DNA of 64,000 nucleotides. Origin: DATBLE01 sp963775695 (GTDB lineage Bacteria; Actinomycetota; Thermoleophilia; Gaiellales; Gaiellaceae). Each line of letters opens with the position of its first letter. The first letter of the stretch is position 1. Shown here piece by piece: positions 1-6,914 of this stretch. The stretch spans positions 1-64,000 of the forward strand of contig CAVZJU010000002.1 of the NCBI GenBank assembly GCA_963775695.1, read 5' to 3'. A program made the translations under genes and the position numbers. The notes beneath the pieces were generated by a model, which searched no databases, had not been told where the DNA came from, and saw only the letters and a program-made list of their open reading frames with translations.

Positions 1-23
1 TGGTTCGAGCCCAGTACCGCCCA
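1..23 (+). tRNA. 3' end of a tRNA gene, probably tRNA-Val (truncated by window edge)
   Basis: The first bases read as the end of a T arm and acceptor stem. Positions 1-3 are the last three bases of the T-stem, 4-10 the loop TTCGAGC, 11-15 the other T-stem strand CCAGT, 16-22 the acceptor 3' strand ACCGCCC, and 23 the discriminator A. No CCA is encoded. The acceptor would pair with a 5' GGGCGGT, as in many actinobacterial tRNA-Val genes, but the anticodon is off the window, so identity is inferred. Confidence 0.75.
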
Positions 24-48
24 TTCGCTGTTGTCATTCCGACAACGT
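1..48 (+). repeat. att-like repeat copy 1: tRNA 3' end plus GTTGTC/GACAAC dyad
   Basis: The tRNA 3' end is followed directly by a perfect inverted repeat, GTTGTC (30-35), 5-nt loop, GACAAC (41-46). The stretch from 9 to 31 matches copy 2 (1691-1713) at 20 of 23 positions. The dyad recurs exactly at 6572-6588 in copy 3. Copies of a tRNA 3' end are the usual footprint of site-specific integration. No integrase gene is visible. Confidence 0.6.
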
Positions 49-232
49 GTAGACACACTCGTACGCATCCCGCCTCGCCGGCTCGGGGAGGACAAGAATC
101 TGTCGATCGACGAGGCCGCCCGCGGCGGGCGCATCGTGATCGGGCCGGACGAGGTCGGGGCGGAGCTCGAGTTGGTTCTGACGATGAAAACCACGCCTAG
201 CCACATTCCGGCCTGGCGGCTCGAGCGCGGTG

Positions 233-580
233 CTAGCCGACGTTTTCGATTATCTCGACTAGTTCGTCGAGTTGGTAGCCCTGCTTGCGGGCGAAGGCGA
301 TGAGTTCCTTTGCTCGTTGGACGACTGCGCCGCGTTCGGGTGTGCCTGCGACGGAGATGCCTCGTCCGCGGCGGAACTCCAGTAGCCCCTCGTCGCGCAG
401 GAGGCGCAGCGAGCGCAGGACGGTGTTGGTGTTGACGCCGAGGACGGCGGCGAGGTCCTTCGCCGGCGGGAGCCGCTCTCCGGGCTTGGCCTCGCCGTCG
501 GCGATCGCTCGACGGATCTCGGCGGCGACCTGTTCGTAGAGGTCGGTTGGGTCGTTCTTGTTCACCTTGACACTTAGCAT
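233..580 (-). CDS. GntR-family transcriptional regulator, YtrA-like
   Basis: The 115-aa protein is a winged-helix GntR DNA-binding domain (about residues 10-75: LYEQVAAEIRRAI, then the LPPAKDLAAVLGVNTNTV recognition region). A short helical tail of about 35 residues follows, the size of the YtrA subfamily that controls membrane or ABC-transporter genes. The frame is open back to 634, but ATG 580 is preferred because it gives the usual N-terminus. It lacks a Shine-Dalgarno sequence and has a TAGTAT -10-like box about 10 nt upstream, so the mRNA may be leaderless. It is divergent from the membrane-protein gene at 617, its likely target. Confidence 0.85.
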   Translation of the reverse strand: MLSVKVNKNDPTDLYEQVAAEIRRAIADGEAKPGERLPPAKDLAAVLGVNTNTVLRSLRLLRDEGLLEFRRGRGISVAGTPERGAVVQRAKELIAFARKQGYQLDELVEIIENVG

Positions 581-597
581 AGTGCTAGTGATACTAG
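567..597 (+). promoter_or_regulatory. Promoter of the 617 gene with overlapping GntR operator
   Basis: TTGACA (567-572), a 17-nt spacer and GATACT (590-595) form a near-consensus housekeeping promoter pointing at the gene at 617. The perfect dyad CTAGT-GAT-ACTAG (585-597) covers the -10 box and also lies at positions -5 to -17 relative to the divergent gntR start. A repressor bound here would block both directions. That GntR binds it is inferred from position and symmetry. Confidence 0.65.
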
Positions 598-616
598 CGT
601 AATTCATGGAGGCGAA

Positions 617-1396
617 GTGACGGACTTTACGCATCCGGTTCGCTGGCCAGCTTTTCGAGGGCTTCTCAAGGCGCTGATCGAAGAGGCAAGGCGGCGCGCT
701 CGCCGTCGGCGGGCGATCTACGCAGGTGTCGGTCTATCGATTGCTGTTGCCGGAGCGATCGTGTTCGTGGTCTTGCGGGGTTCTGCCAATCCGCAGAGCG
801 GATCTCCGGAACTGGTCGCAGGTCAAGGCGCAAAGGTAGCTCCGGCTCAAGGCCTGCCGGCGCCCGTGGGCGCGACCTCCGTGATCCTGAACCAGGGCGA
901 CGTCGTCCTCGTGCAGGGCTCGAACCTCCTCTGCAGGTTCAAGAGCGACCAGGTCAAGCTCGTCTGCATCCTGGCGAACAGCAATGGCCCGCTGCCGCAC
1001 TCGTGGGGCACCGGTATGAACATCGACGGCGCCGTCGAGGTCTTCCAGTTTGACGCCGACGGCAAGTCCACGACGACAAAGAAGTTCCGGAGGCTGCTCG
1101 AAGGGGTGGCGGCGCCGGAGAAGATCTACCACCTCAAGGTCGGCGACCGCTACCGGGCGGGGAGCACCCGCATCGCCTGCAGAGTCAAGCGCGGGAACTC
1201 GTCGTTCGGCCGCTCTCCGGTGGCCCACTGCTACTACATCGCTCCCAAGGCCATCAAGACGACGCGCGAGTTCGTGATCAACAACTTCTTTGCCGGTGTG
1301 TTCTCGGTGCAGCTCACGCTGAACCCGGCTGGGACAATTCTCGATGTGAAGAAGTTGACAACGCTCTACGCGAAGAAGCAGCCTCGACTCGGGTGA
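617..1396 (+). CDS. Hypothetical membrane-anchored protein
   Basis: The 259-aa protein has a strongly basic cytoplasmic N-terminus (EARRRARRRR, about residues 23-32), one transmembrane helix (about 34-54) and an extracytoplasmic domain of about 200 residues. That domain contains cysteines (LLCRFK, LVCILA, RIACRVK, VAHCYY) that could pair. The GTG start at 617 is well placed behind GGAGG at 608-612. No family is recognised. Its divergent arrangement with a YtrA-type GntR regulator suggests an envelope or stress role under that repressor. It lies between att-like copies 1 and 2. Confidence 0.7.
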   Translation: MTDFTHPVRWPAFRGLLKALIEEARRRARRRRAIYAGVGLSIAVAGAIVFVVLRGSANPQSGSPELVAGQGAKVAPAQGLPAPVGATSVILNQGDVVLVQGSNLLCRFKSDQVKLVCILANSNGPLPHSWGTGMNIDGAVEVFQFDADGKSTTTKKFRRLLEGVAAPEKIYHLKVGDRYRAGSTRIACRVKRGNSSFGRSPVAHCYYIAPKAIKTTREFVINNFFAGVFSVQLTLNPAGTILDVKKLTTLYAKKQPRLG

Positions 1397-1499
1397 ACAG
1401 CATCCGCACGACGACTCGGGGCTGCTGCTACCGGACGACGCGCTGGCGGCTTAGCCTGGTTTTCATCTGAGCCAAGCGGCGTTTGATTCGCCGACGCCA

Positions 1500-1584
1500 G
1501 GCTCGGAAGCGGAGATGCCGTGAGAGCAGTAGCGGCTCCCGAACCCGTCCGGTTCTCCTTTCCGCACGAAGGACAGTTCGCCAT
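1500..1584 (-). pseudogene. Remnant of a zinc-ribbon N-terminus (cyclase/ATPase type)
   Basis: From the ATG at 1584 the minus strand reads MANCPSCGKEN, the zinc ribbon that starts many actinobacterial adenylate-cyclase/AAA regulators. After a one-base shift the partner knuckle follows as RYCSHG. Nothing downstream continues the gene. The rest of the 1397-1871 stretch holds only the att-like repeat and the ars promoter. I see no intact gene in it. Confidence 0.4.
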
Positions 1585-1668
1585 CGGGTGAGTCTTCGGC
1601 GGTGAACGAATGCAATCTCCGTGAGACTCTGGAACGGAGGTCAGGCTGCGGCGAGAATCTCCCGAAGT

Positions 1669-1780
1669 GGCTCCGAGAGGTTCGAAAGATGCCCAGTTAG
1701 GCCCATTCGCTGTAAGAAGCACAACGAAAGTCCTGCGTCCCGGTCAGCTTTGGTGTACCGGTCGCTCAGGCAAGCAACTT
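1669..1780 (+). repeat. att-like repeat copy 2, left flank of the arsenic module
   Basis: This about 112-bp segment aligns along its length with 6527-6646. Shared blocks include GGCTC.G.GAGG, AAAGATGCCC.GTT.GG, AACG.AAGTCC.TGC and GGTGTACCG.TCGCTC. Its GGTTCGA and GCCCAGT...GCCCATTCGCTGT blocks repeat the tRNA 3' end at positions 2-31, with a 5-nt insertion between them. It lies immediately upstream of the ars promoter. Confidence 0.6.
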
Positions 1781-1807
1781 GTCTAACTCGAACCCCCCGC
1801 CTTCGGC

Positions 1808-1855
1808 TTGACACGCATCGAAAGGTGTCGATATATTGACATCTCTCGATACGAG
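1808..1855 (+). promoter_or_regulatory. ars promoter and ArsR operator
   Basis: TTGACA (1808-1813), 18 nt and TATATT (1832-1837) form a strong promoter. It shares the words ATATTGACA and TCGAT with the second ArsR control region at 3381-3454. TGTC (1826-1829) and GACA (1838-1841) form a dyad across the -10 box, a typical repressor position. Because the TTG at 1836 lies inside the -10 box it cannot be the arsR start, which moves the start to 1872. Confidence 0.6.
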
Positions 1856-1871
1856 TCAAGGGTGGTGTGGA

Positions 1872-2216
1872 TTGAGCGTTGTTGCTGAGCCTGTTGTCTG
1901 TTGCGCGCCGCTCGCGGCCGCGCGGCTCTCGGTAGAGCAGGCGGCCGCGACGGCTGAGGTCTTCAAGGCGCTGGGCGACCCGGCGCGGGTGCGGATCGTG
2001 AACTTGCTGGCGACGAGCTCGAAGCCGGTGTGCGTCTGTGAGTTCGTCGAACCGCTGTCGTTGTCGCAGCCGACGGTCTCGCATCACCTCAAGAAGCTCG
2101 TGGATGCGGGCCTGCTGGAGCGCGAGCAGCGCGGCAAGTGGGCGTATTTCTCGTTGAAGAGCGACGCCGTGGCGAAGCTCGCGGCGGTCGCCGATCTGAA
2201 AGGAGCGTGTTGCTAG
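1872..2216 (+). CDS. arsR: ArsR-family arsenite-responsive repressor (first copy)
   Basis: The 114-aa winged-helix repressor has the SmtB/ArsR fold: KALGDPARVRIVNLL, then the recognition helix LSQPTVSHHLKKL. The arsenite-binding pair is C54 and C56 in VCVCEF, at the DNA-recognition helix as in E. coli ArsR. Extra cysteine pairs lie at 10-11 and 113-114. The TTG at 1872 is chosen because the earlier in-frame TTG overlaps the promoter. The stop abuts the arsM ATG, so the two are co-transcribed and probably translationally coupled. Confidence 0.92.
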   Translation: MSVVAEPVVCCAPLAAARLSVEQAAATAEVFKALGDPARVRIVNLLATSSKPVCVCEFVEPLSLSQPTVSHHLKKLVDAGLLEREQRGKWAYFSLKSDAVAKLAAVADLKGACC

Positions 2217-3050
2217 ATGGCCACGACGGCTGACGAGCTGCGTGATGAAGTCCGCCGCCGCTACGCGGAGTCGGCGAAGGCGGTCACCGAGGGGTCGGCC
2301 GGCTGCGGGTGCGGGAGCGGGGGGTGCTGCGATGACTCCGCGGCGAGCGCGGTGACGAGCACCAAGTTCGGAGATGTCCTCTACGACGCGGAGCAGCGCG
2401 GGGAGTTGCCGGACGCTGCGGTGCTGGCTTCCTTGGGCTGCGGCAACCCCGTCGCGGTCGCCGATCTGAACGAGGGGGAGACGGTCCTCGACCTGGGGTC
2501 TGGCGGCGGGATCGACGTGATCCTGTCCGCCAAGCGGGTCGGCTCGACCGGTACCGCCTACGGGCTCGACATGACGGACGAGATGCTGGCGCTCGCGCAG
2601 AAAAACGCCGCGGAGGCGGGCGTGCGGAACGTCCACTTCCTCAAGGGTGTGATCGAGCAGATCCCGCTGCCCGCGAACAGCGTCGATGTCGTGATCTCGA
2701 ACTGCGTGATCAACCTCTCCGTCGACAAGCCAGCCGTACTGACCGAGATTGCCCGTGTCCTGAAGCCGGGCGGCCGCGTGGGCGTTTCCGATGTGGTCGC
2801 AGAGGACCACCTCACCGCAGAAGACCGGGCCGAGCGCGGCTCCTACGTCGGATGCATCGCCGGTGCCCTCTCCAGGAGCGAGTACATCGCGGGGCTCGAG
2901 GCCGCCGGGTTCGAGGAGATCGCCGTCGAGTTCACGCACGAGGTCGCAGAAGGCATGCACGGCGCGATCGTCAAGGCGGTGAAGGCGACTAACCCCGAGC
3001 AGGCAGGACTGCCCGTGATCCAGCCCGCTGAGCGCGCCGGCTGCTGCTAG
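2217..3050 (+). CDS. arsM: Arsenite S-adenosylmethionine methyltransferase ArsM
   Basis: The 277-aa protein methylates As(III) with SAM, giving methylarsenicals. The SAM site is LDLGSGGG (91-98). The three cysteines expected to bind arsenic are C75 (SLGCGNP), C163 (SNCVINL) and C213 (VGCIAGAL). A cysteine-rich N-terminal patch (30-38) and a C-terminal Cys pair are common in bacterial ArsM. It follows arsR with no gap. Its TAG shares the tetranucleotide CTAG with the stop of the convergent arsR copy at 3047. Confidence 0.95.
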   Translation: MATTADELRDEVRRRYAESAKAVTEGSAGCGCGSGGCCDDSAASAVTSTKFGDVLYDAEQRGELPDAAVLASLGCGNPVAVADLNEGETVLDLGSGGGIDVILSAKRVGSTGTAYGLDMTDEMLALAQKNAAEAGVRNVHFLKGVIEQIPLPANSVDVVISNCVINLSVDKPAVLTEIARVLKPGGRVGVSDVVAEDHLTAEDRAERGSYVGCIAGALSRSEYIAGLEAAGFEEIAVEFTHEVAEGMHGAIVKAVKATNPEQAGLPVIQPAERAGCC

Positions 3051-3379
3051 GCCAGAAGCTCGCGCAGCGCCGCGAGCGGTTCGGGAACCACGCGGAAGTA
3101 CGCCCAGCTTCCGCGTTGCTCCCGTTCGACGAGACCCGACTTCAGCAACACCTTGAGGTGGTGGCTGATCGTCGGCTGGCTGAGACCCAGAGGTTCAGTC
3201 AGATTGCAGACGCAGGCTTCATGGTTCGGCTGTGACTGGATCAGGCTGAGCAGCCGCAGCCGTGCTGGGTCAGCGAGCACCTTGAGCGCCCGGGCGAGAT
3301 TCTCGGCGTCCTCTGCGGGAAGTGGCCCGGCCAGAAGCGCCGGGCATGAGGTTGCGAGCATCGTCAGCGTCTTCACCAC
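3047..3379 (-). CDS. arsR: ArsR-family repressor (second copy), divergent from arsC
   Basis: The 110-aa ArsR/SmtB protein has the motif VLADPARLRLLSLI, the arsenite pair C56/C58 in ACVCNL, and the recognition helix LSQPTISHHLKVL. It is transcribed away from the arsenate reductase gene and shares a 75-bp control region with it. It converges on arsM with a 4-nt CTAG stop overlap. It is distinct from the first copy, so it is not a recent duplication. Confidence 0.92.
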   Translation of the reverse strand: MVKTLTMLATSCPALLAGPLPAEDAENLARALKVLADPARLRLLSLIQSQPNHEACVCNLTEPLGLSQPTISHHLKVLLKSGLVEREQRGSWAYFRVVPEPLAALRELLA

Positions 3380-3380
3380 G

Positions 3381-3454
3381 TAGATATTGACACGGATCGA
3401 TGTCGTTGGGAGACTGCCGCGTATCGATCCTGATCAATGTCGAGGAGGCGGAGG
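3381..3454. promoter_or_regulatory. Divergent ars control region (arsR2 / arsC)
   Basis: The region contains TTGACA at 3387-3392 inside a GACA/TGTC dyad (3389-3404). A second related word, ATCGATCCTGATCAATGTCG, follows at about 3423-3442. The first block resembles the ars promoter at 1826-1850. A plus-strand -10 would fall near 3410-3415 (GAGACT, weak). The arsC ribosome binding site GGAGG lies at 3444-3448. Confidence 0.5.
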
Positions 3455-4084
3455 ATGAGCCAGGCGCTCGATCCGGTTACTCAGCACCACGTCCACCAAG
3501 CCGCCGAACGGTTGGCTGACGAGTTCAAAGGCATCTATTCAGAGGAGACGATCGAGCGGTACATCGCAGAGTCGCTCGACCTGCTCGGCGGCGCTCGGAT
3601 CAACGTCTACGTACCTGTGCTCGCCCACCGCTTCGCTCGCGAGCGGCTTCGGGCGCTAGCCCAATCCGAAGGAGCGCTTGTGAAGGAACAGCCCGAAGTC
3701 CTCTTCGTCTGCGTGCACAACGCCGGTCGCAGCCAGATGGCCGCAGGTCTGGTGAAGCTTCGATCGGAGGGTCGTATCCACGTTCGTTCGGCGGGGAGCG
3801 CTCCGGGCGAGGTGATCAACCCGGCCGCGGTCGAGGCGATGCGCGAGATTGGCGTTGACCTGAGCGAGGAGTTCCCCAAGCCTCTCACCGACGAGTTCGT
3901 GCGCGGCTCGGACGTCGTGATCACGATGGGCTGCGGCGATGCCTGTCCGATCTACCCAGGCAAACGGTATGAGGACTGGGAGCTCGACGACCCCGCAGGC
4001 GAGGATCTCGAGACCGTCCGTCGGATCCGCGACGAGATCGACGCCCGCGTCCGGAAGCTGATCGCCGAACTGCTGCCGAGTTGA
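3455..4084 (+). CDS. arsC: Arsenate reductase, low-molecular-weight phosphatase type with N-terminal helical domain
   Basis: The 209-aa protein reduces arsenate to arsenite. Residues 1-75 form an all-helical domain found in actinobacterial protein-tyrosine-phosphatase-like proteins. Residues 80-209 are the LMW-PTP/ArsC fold with the P-loop VCVHNAGRS (C86-X5-R92), resolving cysteines C160 and C164 (MGCGDAC), and the WELDDP aspartate motif. Homologues use mycothiol or thioredoxin; which applies here is not visible. ATG 3455 is preferred over ATG 3437 because GGAGG lies 6 nt upstream. The stop overlaps the channel start (TTGA). Confidence 0.9.
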   Translation: MSQALDPVTQHHVHQAAERLADEFKGIYSEETIERYIAESLDLLGGARINVYVPVLAHRFARERLRALAQSEGALVKEQPEVLFVCVHNAGRSQMAAGLVKLRSEGRIHVRSAGSAPGEVINPAAVEAMREIGVDLSEEFPKPLTDEFVRGSDVVITMGCGDACPIYPGKRYEDWELDDPAGEDLETVRRIRDEIDARVRKLIAELLPS

Positions 4085-4740
4085 TCGCGGCGCCCCCGCT
4101 CGCCCGCGCCCTGGTTGCCGAGGCGATCGGCACGTTTGCTCTCGTCTTCGCCGGGTGCGGTGCGATCATGGTCGACTCGAAGACGAGCCAGCTCGGTCAC
4201 ATCGGCGTGGCGTTCAGCTTCGGTCTGGTGATCATGTTCGGCATCTACGCCGTCGGCCACATCAGCGGCGCGCACTTCAACGCCGCCGTCACGTTTGCCT
4301 TTGCGCTGACCCGGCATTTCCCGTGGCCTCGGGCCTTCGCATATTGGGGCGCTCAGCTCGCCGGGGCGCTGGCCGCAGCAGCGCTTCTGCGAGCCTCGCT
4401 CGGGAACATCGCGCACATCGGCGCCACCTACCCGAGCGGCTCGGCCGGCCAGTCGTTTCTCTGGGAGCTCATCATGAGCGCGTTCCTGATGTTCGTCGTG
4501 CTCGCTGTCGCCACCGACACCCGCGCAGTGGGCGAGGCGGCCGCCATCGCAATCGGCGGCACGATCGGTCTCGATGCGATGTTCGGCGGCCCGATCTCCG
4601 GGGCGTCGATGAACCCGATCCGCTCGCTCGGCCCGGGGCTCGTCGCCGGCGATCTGCGCGACATCTGGGTCTACCTCCTCGCGCCAGTTGCGGGGACGGC
4701 GCTGGGCGGGCTGGCCTATCAGTTCGTCCGCGGCGAGTAG
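4081..4740 (+). CDS. Aquaporin/MIP-family channel of the ars operon (AqpS-like)
   Basis: The 219-aa six-helix major intrinsic protein has the two half-helix motifs HFNAAVT (N67, NAA in place of NPA) and SMNPIRS (about N178, NPI in place of NPA). Altered motifs and an ars location are typical of AqpS-type channels that pass arsenite or methylarsenate. The direction of flux is inferred. The TTG start overlaps the arsC stop by 4 nt, so the two genes are coupled. This pairing gives internally reduced arsenite an exit besides Acr3. Confidence 0.88.
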   Translation: MIAAPPLARALVAEAIGTFALVFAGCGAIMVDSKTSQLGHIGVAFSFGLVIMFGIYAVGHISGAHFNAAVTFAFALTRHFPWPRAFAYWGAQLAGALAAAALLRASLGNIAHIGATYPSGSAGQSFLWELIMSAFLMFVVLAVATDTRAVGEAAAIAIGGTIGLDAMFGGPISGASMNPIRSLGPGLVAGDLRDIWVYLLAPVAGTALGGLAYQFVRGE

Positions 4741-4742
4741 AA

Positions 4743-4792
4743 AACCCCGACGGGTTCATCACCGATCTACGGATGCCCGAACGCGGTTCGGG
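4743..4792 (+). terminator. Two short hairpins after the channel gene
   Basis: AACCC-CGAC-GGGTT (4743-4756) begins two bases after the stop. CCCGAAC-GCG-GTTCGGG (4776-4792) is a perfect 7-bp stem. Neither has a U-tract, so they may be weak or factor-assisted terminators or mRNA-stability elements separating arsC-aqp from the following three-gene set. Confidence 0.35.
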
Positions 4793-4841
4793 AGCGATCG
4801 TTCATTGGCGATCAACGATTGCCTCGATCGAGGAGGGCACG

Positions 4842-5066
4842 GTGAACTGCTTCGAGTGCGCAAAGGCAAACGACTCCGTACCTGCCGTCGCCGTCTGCGA
4901 CCACTGCGGCGTCGGACTTTGCCTCGACCATCTGGTCGAAGCGCGTCGGTACCGCGTGGGCGGGACGATCTGGGCCTGCCCGCACGAGCTGCCGGCGGTG
5001 AAGCCCCTGCACGGCGTCCCGGCCGGAATCGCCCAAGGTGCCCGCCACGCAAGCGCCGCGAGATGA
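4842..5066 (+). CDS. Small zinc-ribbon protein, DUF2180 family
   Basis: This 74-aa cysteine-rich protein has CFEC near the N-terminus, CDHCGVGLC in the middle and a later WACPHE, the cysteine/histidine spacing of a small metal-binding DUF2180 protein. The GTG start has GAGGAGG just upstream. Its ATGA overlap with the next arsR puts it in the same operon as arsR3 and acr3. The role is unknown. Metal or metalloid binding in arsenic handling is inferred from context. Confidence 0.75.
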   Translation: MNCFECAKANDSVPAVAVCDHCGVGLCLDHLVEARRYRVGGTIWACPHELPAVKPLHGVPAGIAQGARHASAAR

Positions 5067-5392
5067 CGGCAACCCTTCCCGGTGCGGTTGAGACCGACCA
5101 GCTGGCGGCGCTTGCGAAGGCGCTCGGTCACCCCGCGCGCGTTCGCATCCTGGAACTGCTCCTCACCCGCGATGCCTGCTACTGCGGCCAGATCGTCGAC
5201 GAGTTGCCGCTCGCCCAGGCGACGGTCTCCCAGCATCTGAAGGTTCTGAGGGACGCCGGCCTGGTGGTCGGCGAGATCGACCATCCCCACACCTGCTACT
5301 GCGCGAGCAGCGACCGGCTTCGCGAGCTGCACGCCCTGGTCGGCGACCTGCTCGCCGAAGCGACCGAGATCGACACCGATGGCTGTCGTTGA
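5063..5392 (+). CDS. arsR: ArsR-family repressor (third copy)
   Basis: The 109-aa protein has the ArsR motif KALGHPARVRILELL and helix LAQATVSQHLKVL. Its cysteines are arranged differently from the other two copies: C39 and C41 (ACYCGQ) and C78 and C80 (HTCYCASS). A four-cysteine arrangement suggests a different inducer geometry from the VCVC type, such as the Acr3-linked ArsR group. ATG 5063 overlaps the upstream TGA. The 3' end overlaps acr3 by 14 nt. Confidence 0.9.
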   Translation: MTATLPGAVETDQLAALAKALGHPARVRILELLLTRDACYCGQIVDELPLAQATVSQHLKVLRDAGLVVGEIDHPHTCYCASSDRLRELHALVGDLLAEATEIDTDGCR

Positions 5393-6509
5393 CACCGCTC
5401 CGCCGACCACCAGGCAATCGGGCGGGGAGGCGCAGGTTCTCGCAAAGCTCTCGATGCTCGACCGATTCCTGCCGCTCTGGATCGGGCTCGCGATGGCGGC
5501 CGGGCTCGGGCTCGGTAGGTTGATCCCGAGCCTGAATGACGGGCTGGACAAGCTTCGGATCGGGACCGTTTCGCTTCCGATTGCGCTGGGCCTGCTCCTG
5601 ATGATGTACCCAGTTCTCGCGAAGGTGAATTACGAGGAACTAGGCCACCAGCGGCGCGACGGCGTCTCGAACCGCTTGTTCTTCGCTGTCTCGCTGTTCC
5701 TCTCGTGGGTCGTGGGACCGACGCTGATGTTCGCGCTCGCGTGGCTCTTCCTCGCCGACCAGCCCGCCTACCGCACTGGGGTGATCGTGGTCGGCCTTGC
5801 CCGCTGCATCGCGATGGTGCTGATCTGGAACGACCTCGCCAAAGGCGACCGCGACCGGGCGGCGATCCTGGTCGTCTTCAACGCGCTCTTCCAGGTCGCG
5901 GCCTTCTCGTTCCTCGGCTACTTCTACCTCACCGTGCTGCCAGGCTGGCTCGGCCTCGACACGGAGGGGTTCGAGGTCGGGATCTGGGAGGTAGCGAAGA
6001 CAGTGCTGATCTTCCTGGGAATCCCGCTCGCAGCAGGCTTCCTGACCCGGCGGATCGGCCTGAAGCGCAAGGGCCGCGCCTGGTACGACGACCGCTTCCT
6101 TCCCCGGATCGGGCCGATCACCCTGTACGGGCTCCTGTTCACGATCGTGCTCCTGTTCGCGATCCAGGGCGACAAGATCACCTCGCAGCCGCAGGACGTC
6201 GCCCGCATCGCCCTGCCGCTCCTTTCCTACTTCGCCCTGATGTGGCTGATGGGCTTCGGCATCGGCAGGACGATCGGACTGCCCTACGCACAGACAGCAA
6301 GCATGGGCTTCACGGTCGCCTCCAACGACTTCGAACTGGCGATCGCGGTCGCGGTCGGCGTATGGGGCGCCGAATCCGGACAGGCCCTCGCCGGCGTGGT
6401 CGGACCACTCATCGAGGTGCCCGTCCTCGTTGCGCTCGTCTACGTCGCGCTCTGGGCACGGCGCTTCTGGGTCCGAGGTTGGTCACCCGCGACGCCTGTG
6501 AGACAATGA
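5379..6509 (+). CDS. acr3: Acr3-family arsenite efflux transporter
   Basis: The 376-aa membrane protein has about ten helices. It exports As(III) using the proton gradient. Family markers are the conserved cysteine C143 in ARCIAMV (TM4), the signature TVASNDFELAIAVAV, and the glutamate in PLIEVPVLVAL near the C-terminus. It overlaps arsR3 by 14 nt, so the repressor and pump are co-translated. It is the last gene of the arsenic module; the right-hand att-like repeat begins 18 nt after its stop. Confidence 0.95.
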   Translation: MAVVDTAPPTTRQSGGEAQVLAKLSMLDRFLPLWIGLAMAAGLGLGRLIPSLNDGLDKLRIGTVSLPIALGLLLMMYPVLAKVNYEELGHQRRDGVSNRLFFAVSLFLSWVVGPTLMFALAWLFLADQPAYRTGVIVVGLARCIAMVLIWNDLAKGDRDRAAILVVFNALFQVAAFSFLGYFYLTVLPGWLGLDTEGFEVGIWEVAKTVLIFLGIPLAAGFLTRRIGLKRKGRAWYDDRFLPRIGPITLYGLLFTIVLLFAIQGDKITSQPQDVARIALPLLSYFALMWLMGFGIGRTIGLPYAQTASMGFTVASNDFELAIAVAVGVWGAESGQALAGVVGPLIEVPVLVALVYVALWARRFWVRGWSPATPVRQ

Positions 6510-6526
6510 AGCAAGACGTCTGACAG

Positions 6527-6646
6527 GGCTCTGGGAGGGTGTCAAAGATGCCCGGTTGGGCCGATTCAGCCGTTGTCACGCTGACAACGGAAGTCCCTGC
6601 AAATCGGCGTGTATCGGTGTACCGATCGCTCTGCCGCAAGAACTGG
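6527..6646 (+). repeat. att-like repeat copy 3, right flank of the arsenic module
   Basis: Aligned with copy 2 (1669-1780), this is an imperfect direct repeat in the same orientation. It retains the exact GTTGTC-N5-GACAAC dyad (6572-6588) seen beside the tRNA in copy 1, which copy 2 has lost. The arsenic genes therefore sit precisely between two related repeats. Confidence 0.6.
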
Positions 6647-6659
6647 GGCATCGAACCGT

Positions 6660-6824
6660 CGCGCTGTGAGGTTTCTCATCGAGCGCTGGGAGTCGCAGGC
6701 GGCGCTGGAGACCTTACGCAGCAGGGGCCCTGGCACCGAACAGCGCCCGGCGATGCTCACGGTGTCCGTTCAGGAGTACGACATCGCCGACGTGCAGCCC
6801 GTGTTCGGGAAGGAGGCAGAGTGA
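6660..6824 (+). pseudogene. C-terminal fragment of an antibiotic-biosynthesis-monooxygenase-like protein
   Basis: The frame ending at 6824 reads RFLIERWESQAALE and later LTVSVQEYDIADVQPV, which resemble the strands and helix of small dimeric ABM-fold proteins. The N-terminal half is missing, and the sequence before it is the att-like repeat. It looks like a gene truncated by insertion. The rest of 6510-6914 shows no other gene. Confidence 0.4.
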
Positions 6825-6914
6825 ACTTGCAGCACGGAGCCACGCTCGACCGATGAGATCCGCGCCTCGTGCGGTCATAACGAGAAAGACGACCACGAGA
6901 GAAGGGACGAACCC

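Noticed and set aside
31..303. 90-aa frame starting inside the repeat beside the tRNA
   Set aside because: It starts at TTG within the GTTGTC dyad, overlaps the gntR gene out of frame and matches no family that I recognise. Part may be an old remnant, but support is too weak.
1366..1722. A 118-aa minus-strand gene over the zinc-ribbon start
   Set aside because: Only the first dozen residues after the internal ATG resemble a zinc ribbon. The rest is frame-shifted low-complexity sequence, so it is listed as a remnant only.
1836..1871. TTG 1836 as the start of the first arsR
   Set aside because: It lies within the -10 box TATATT of the ars promoter, so it could not be on the transcript. TTG 1872 is preferred.
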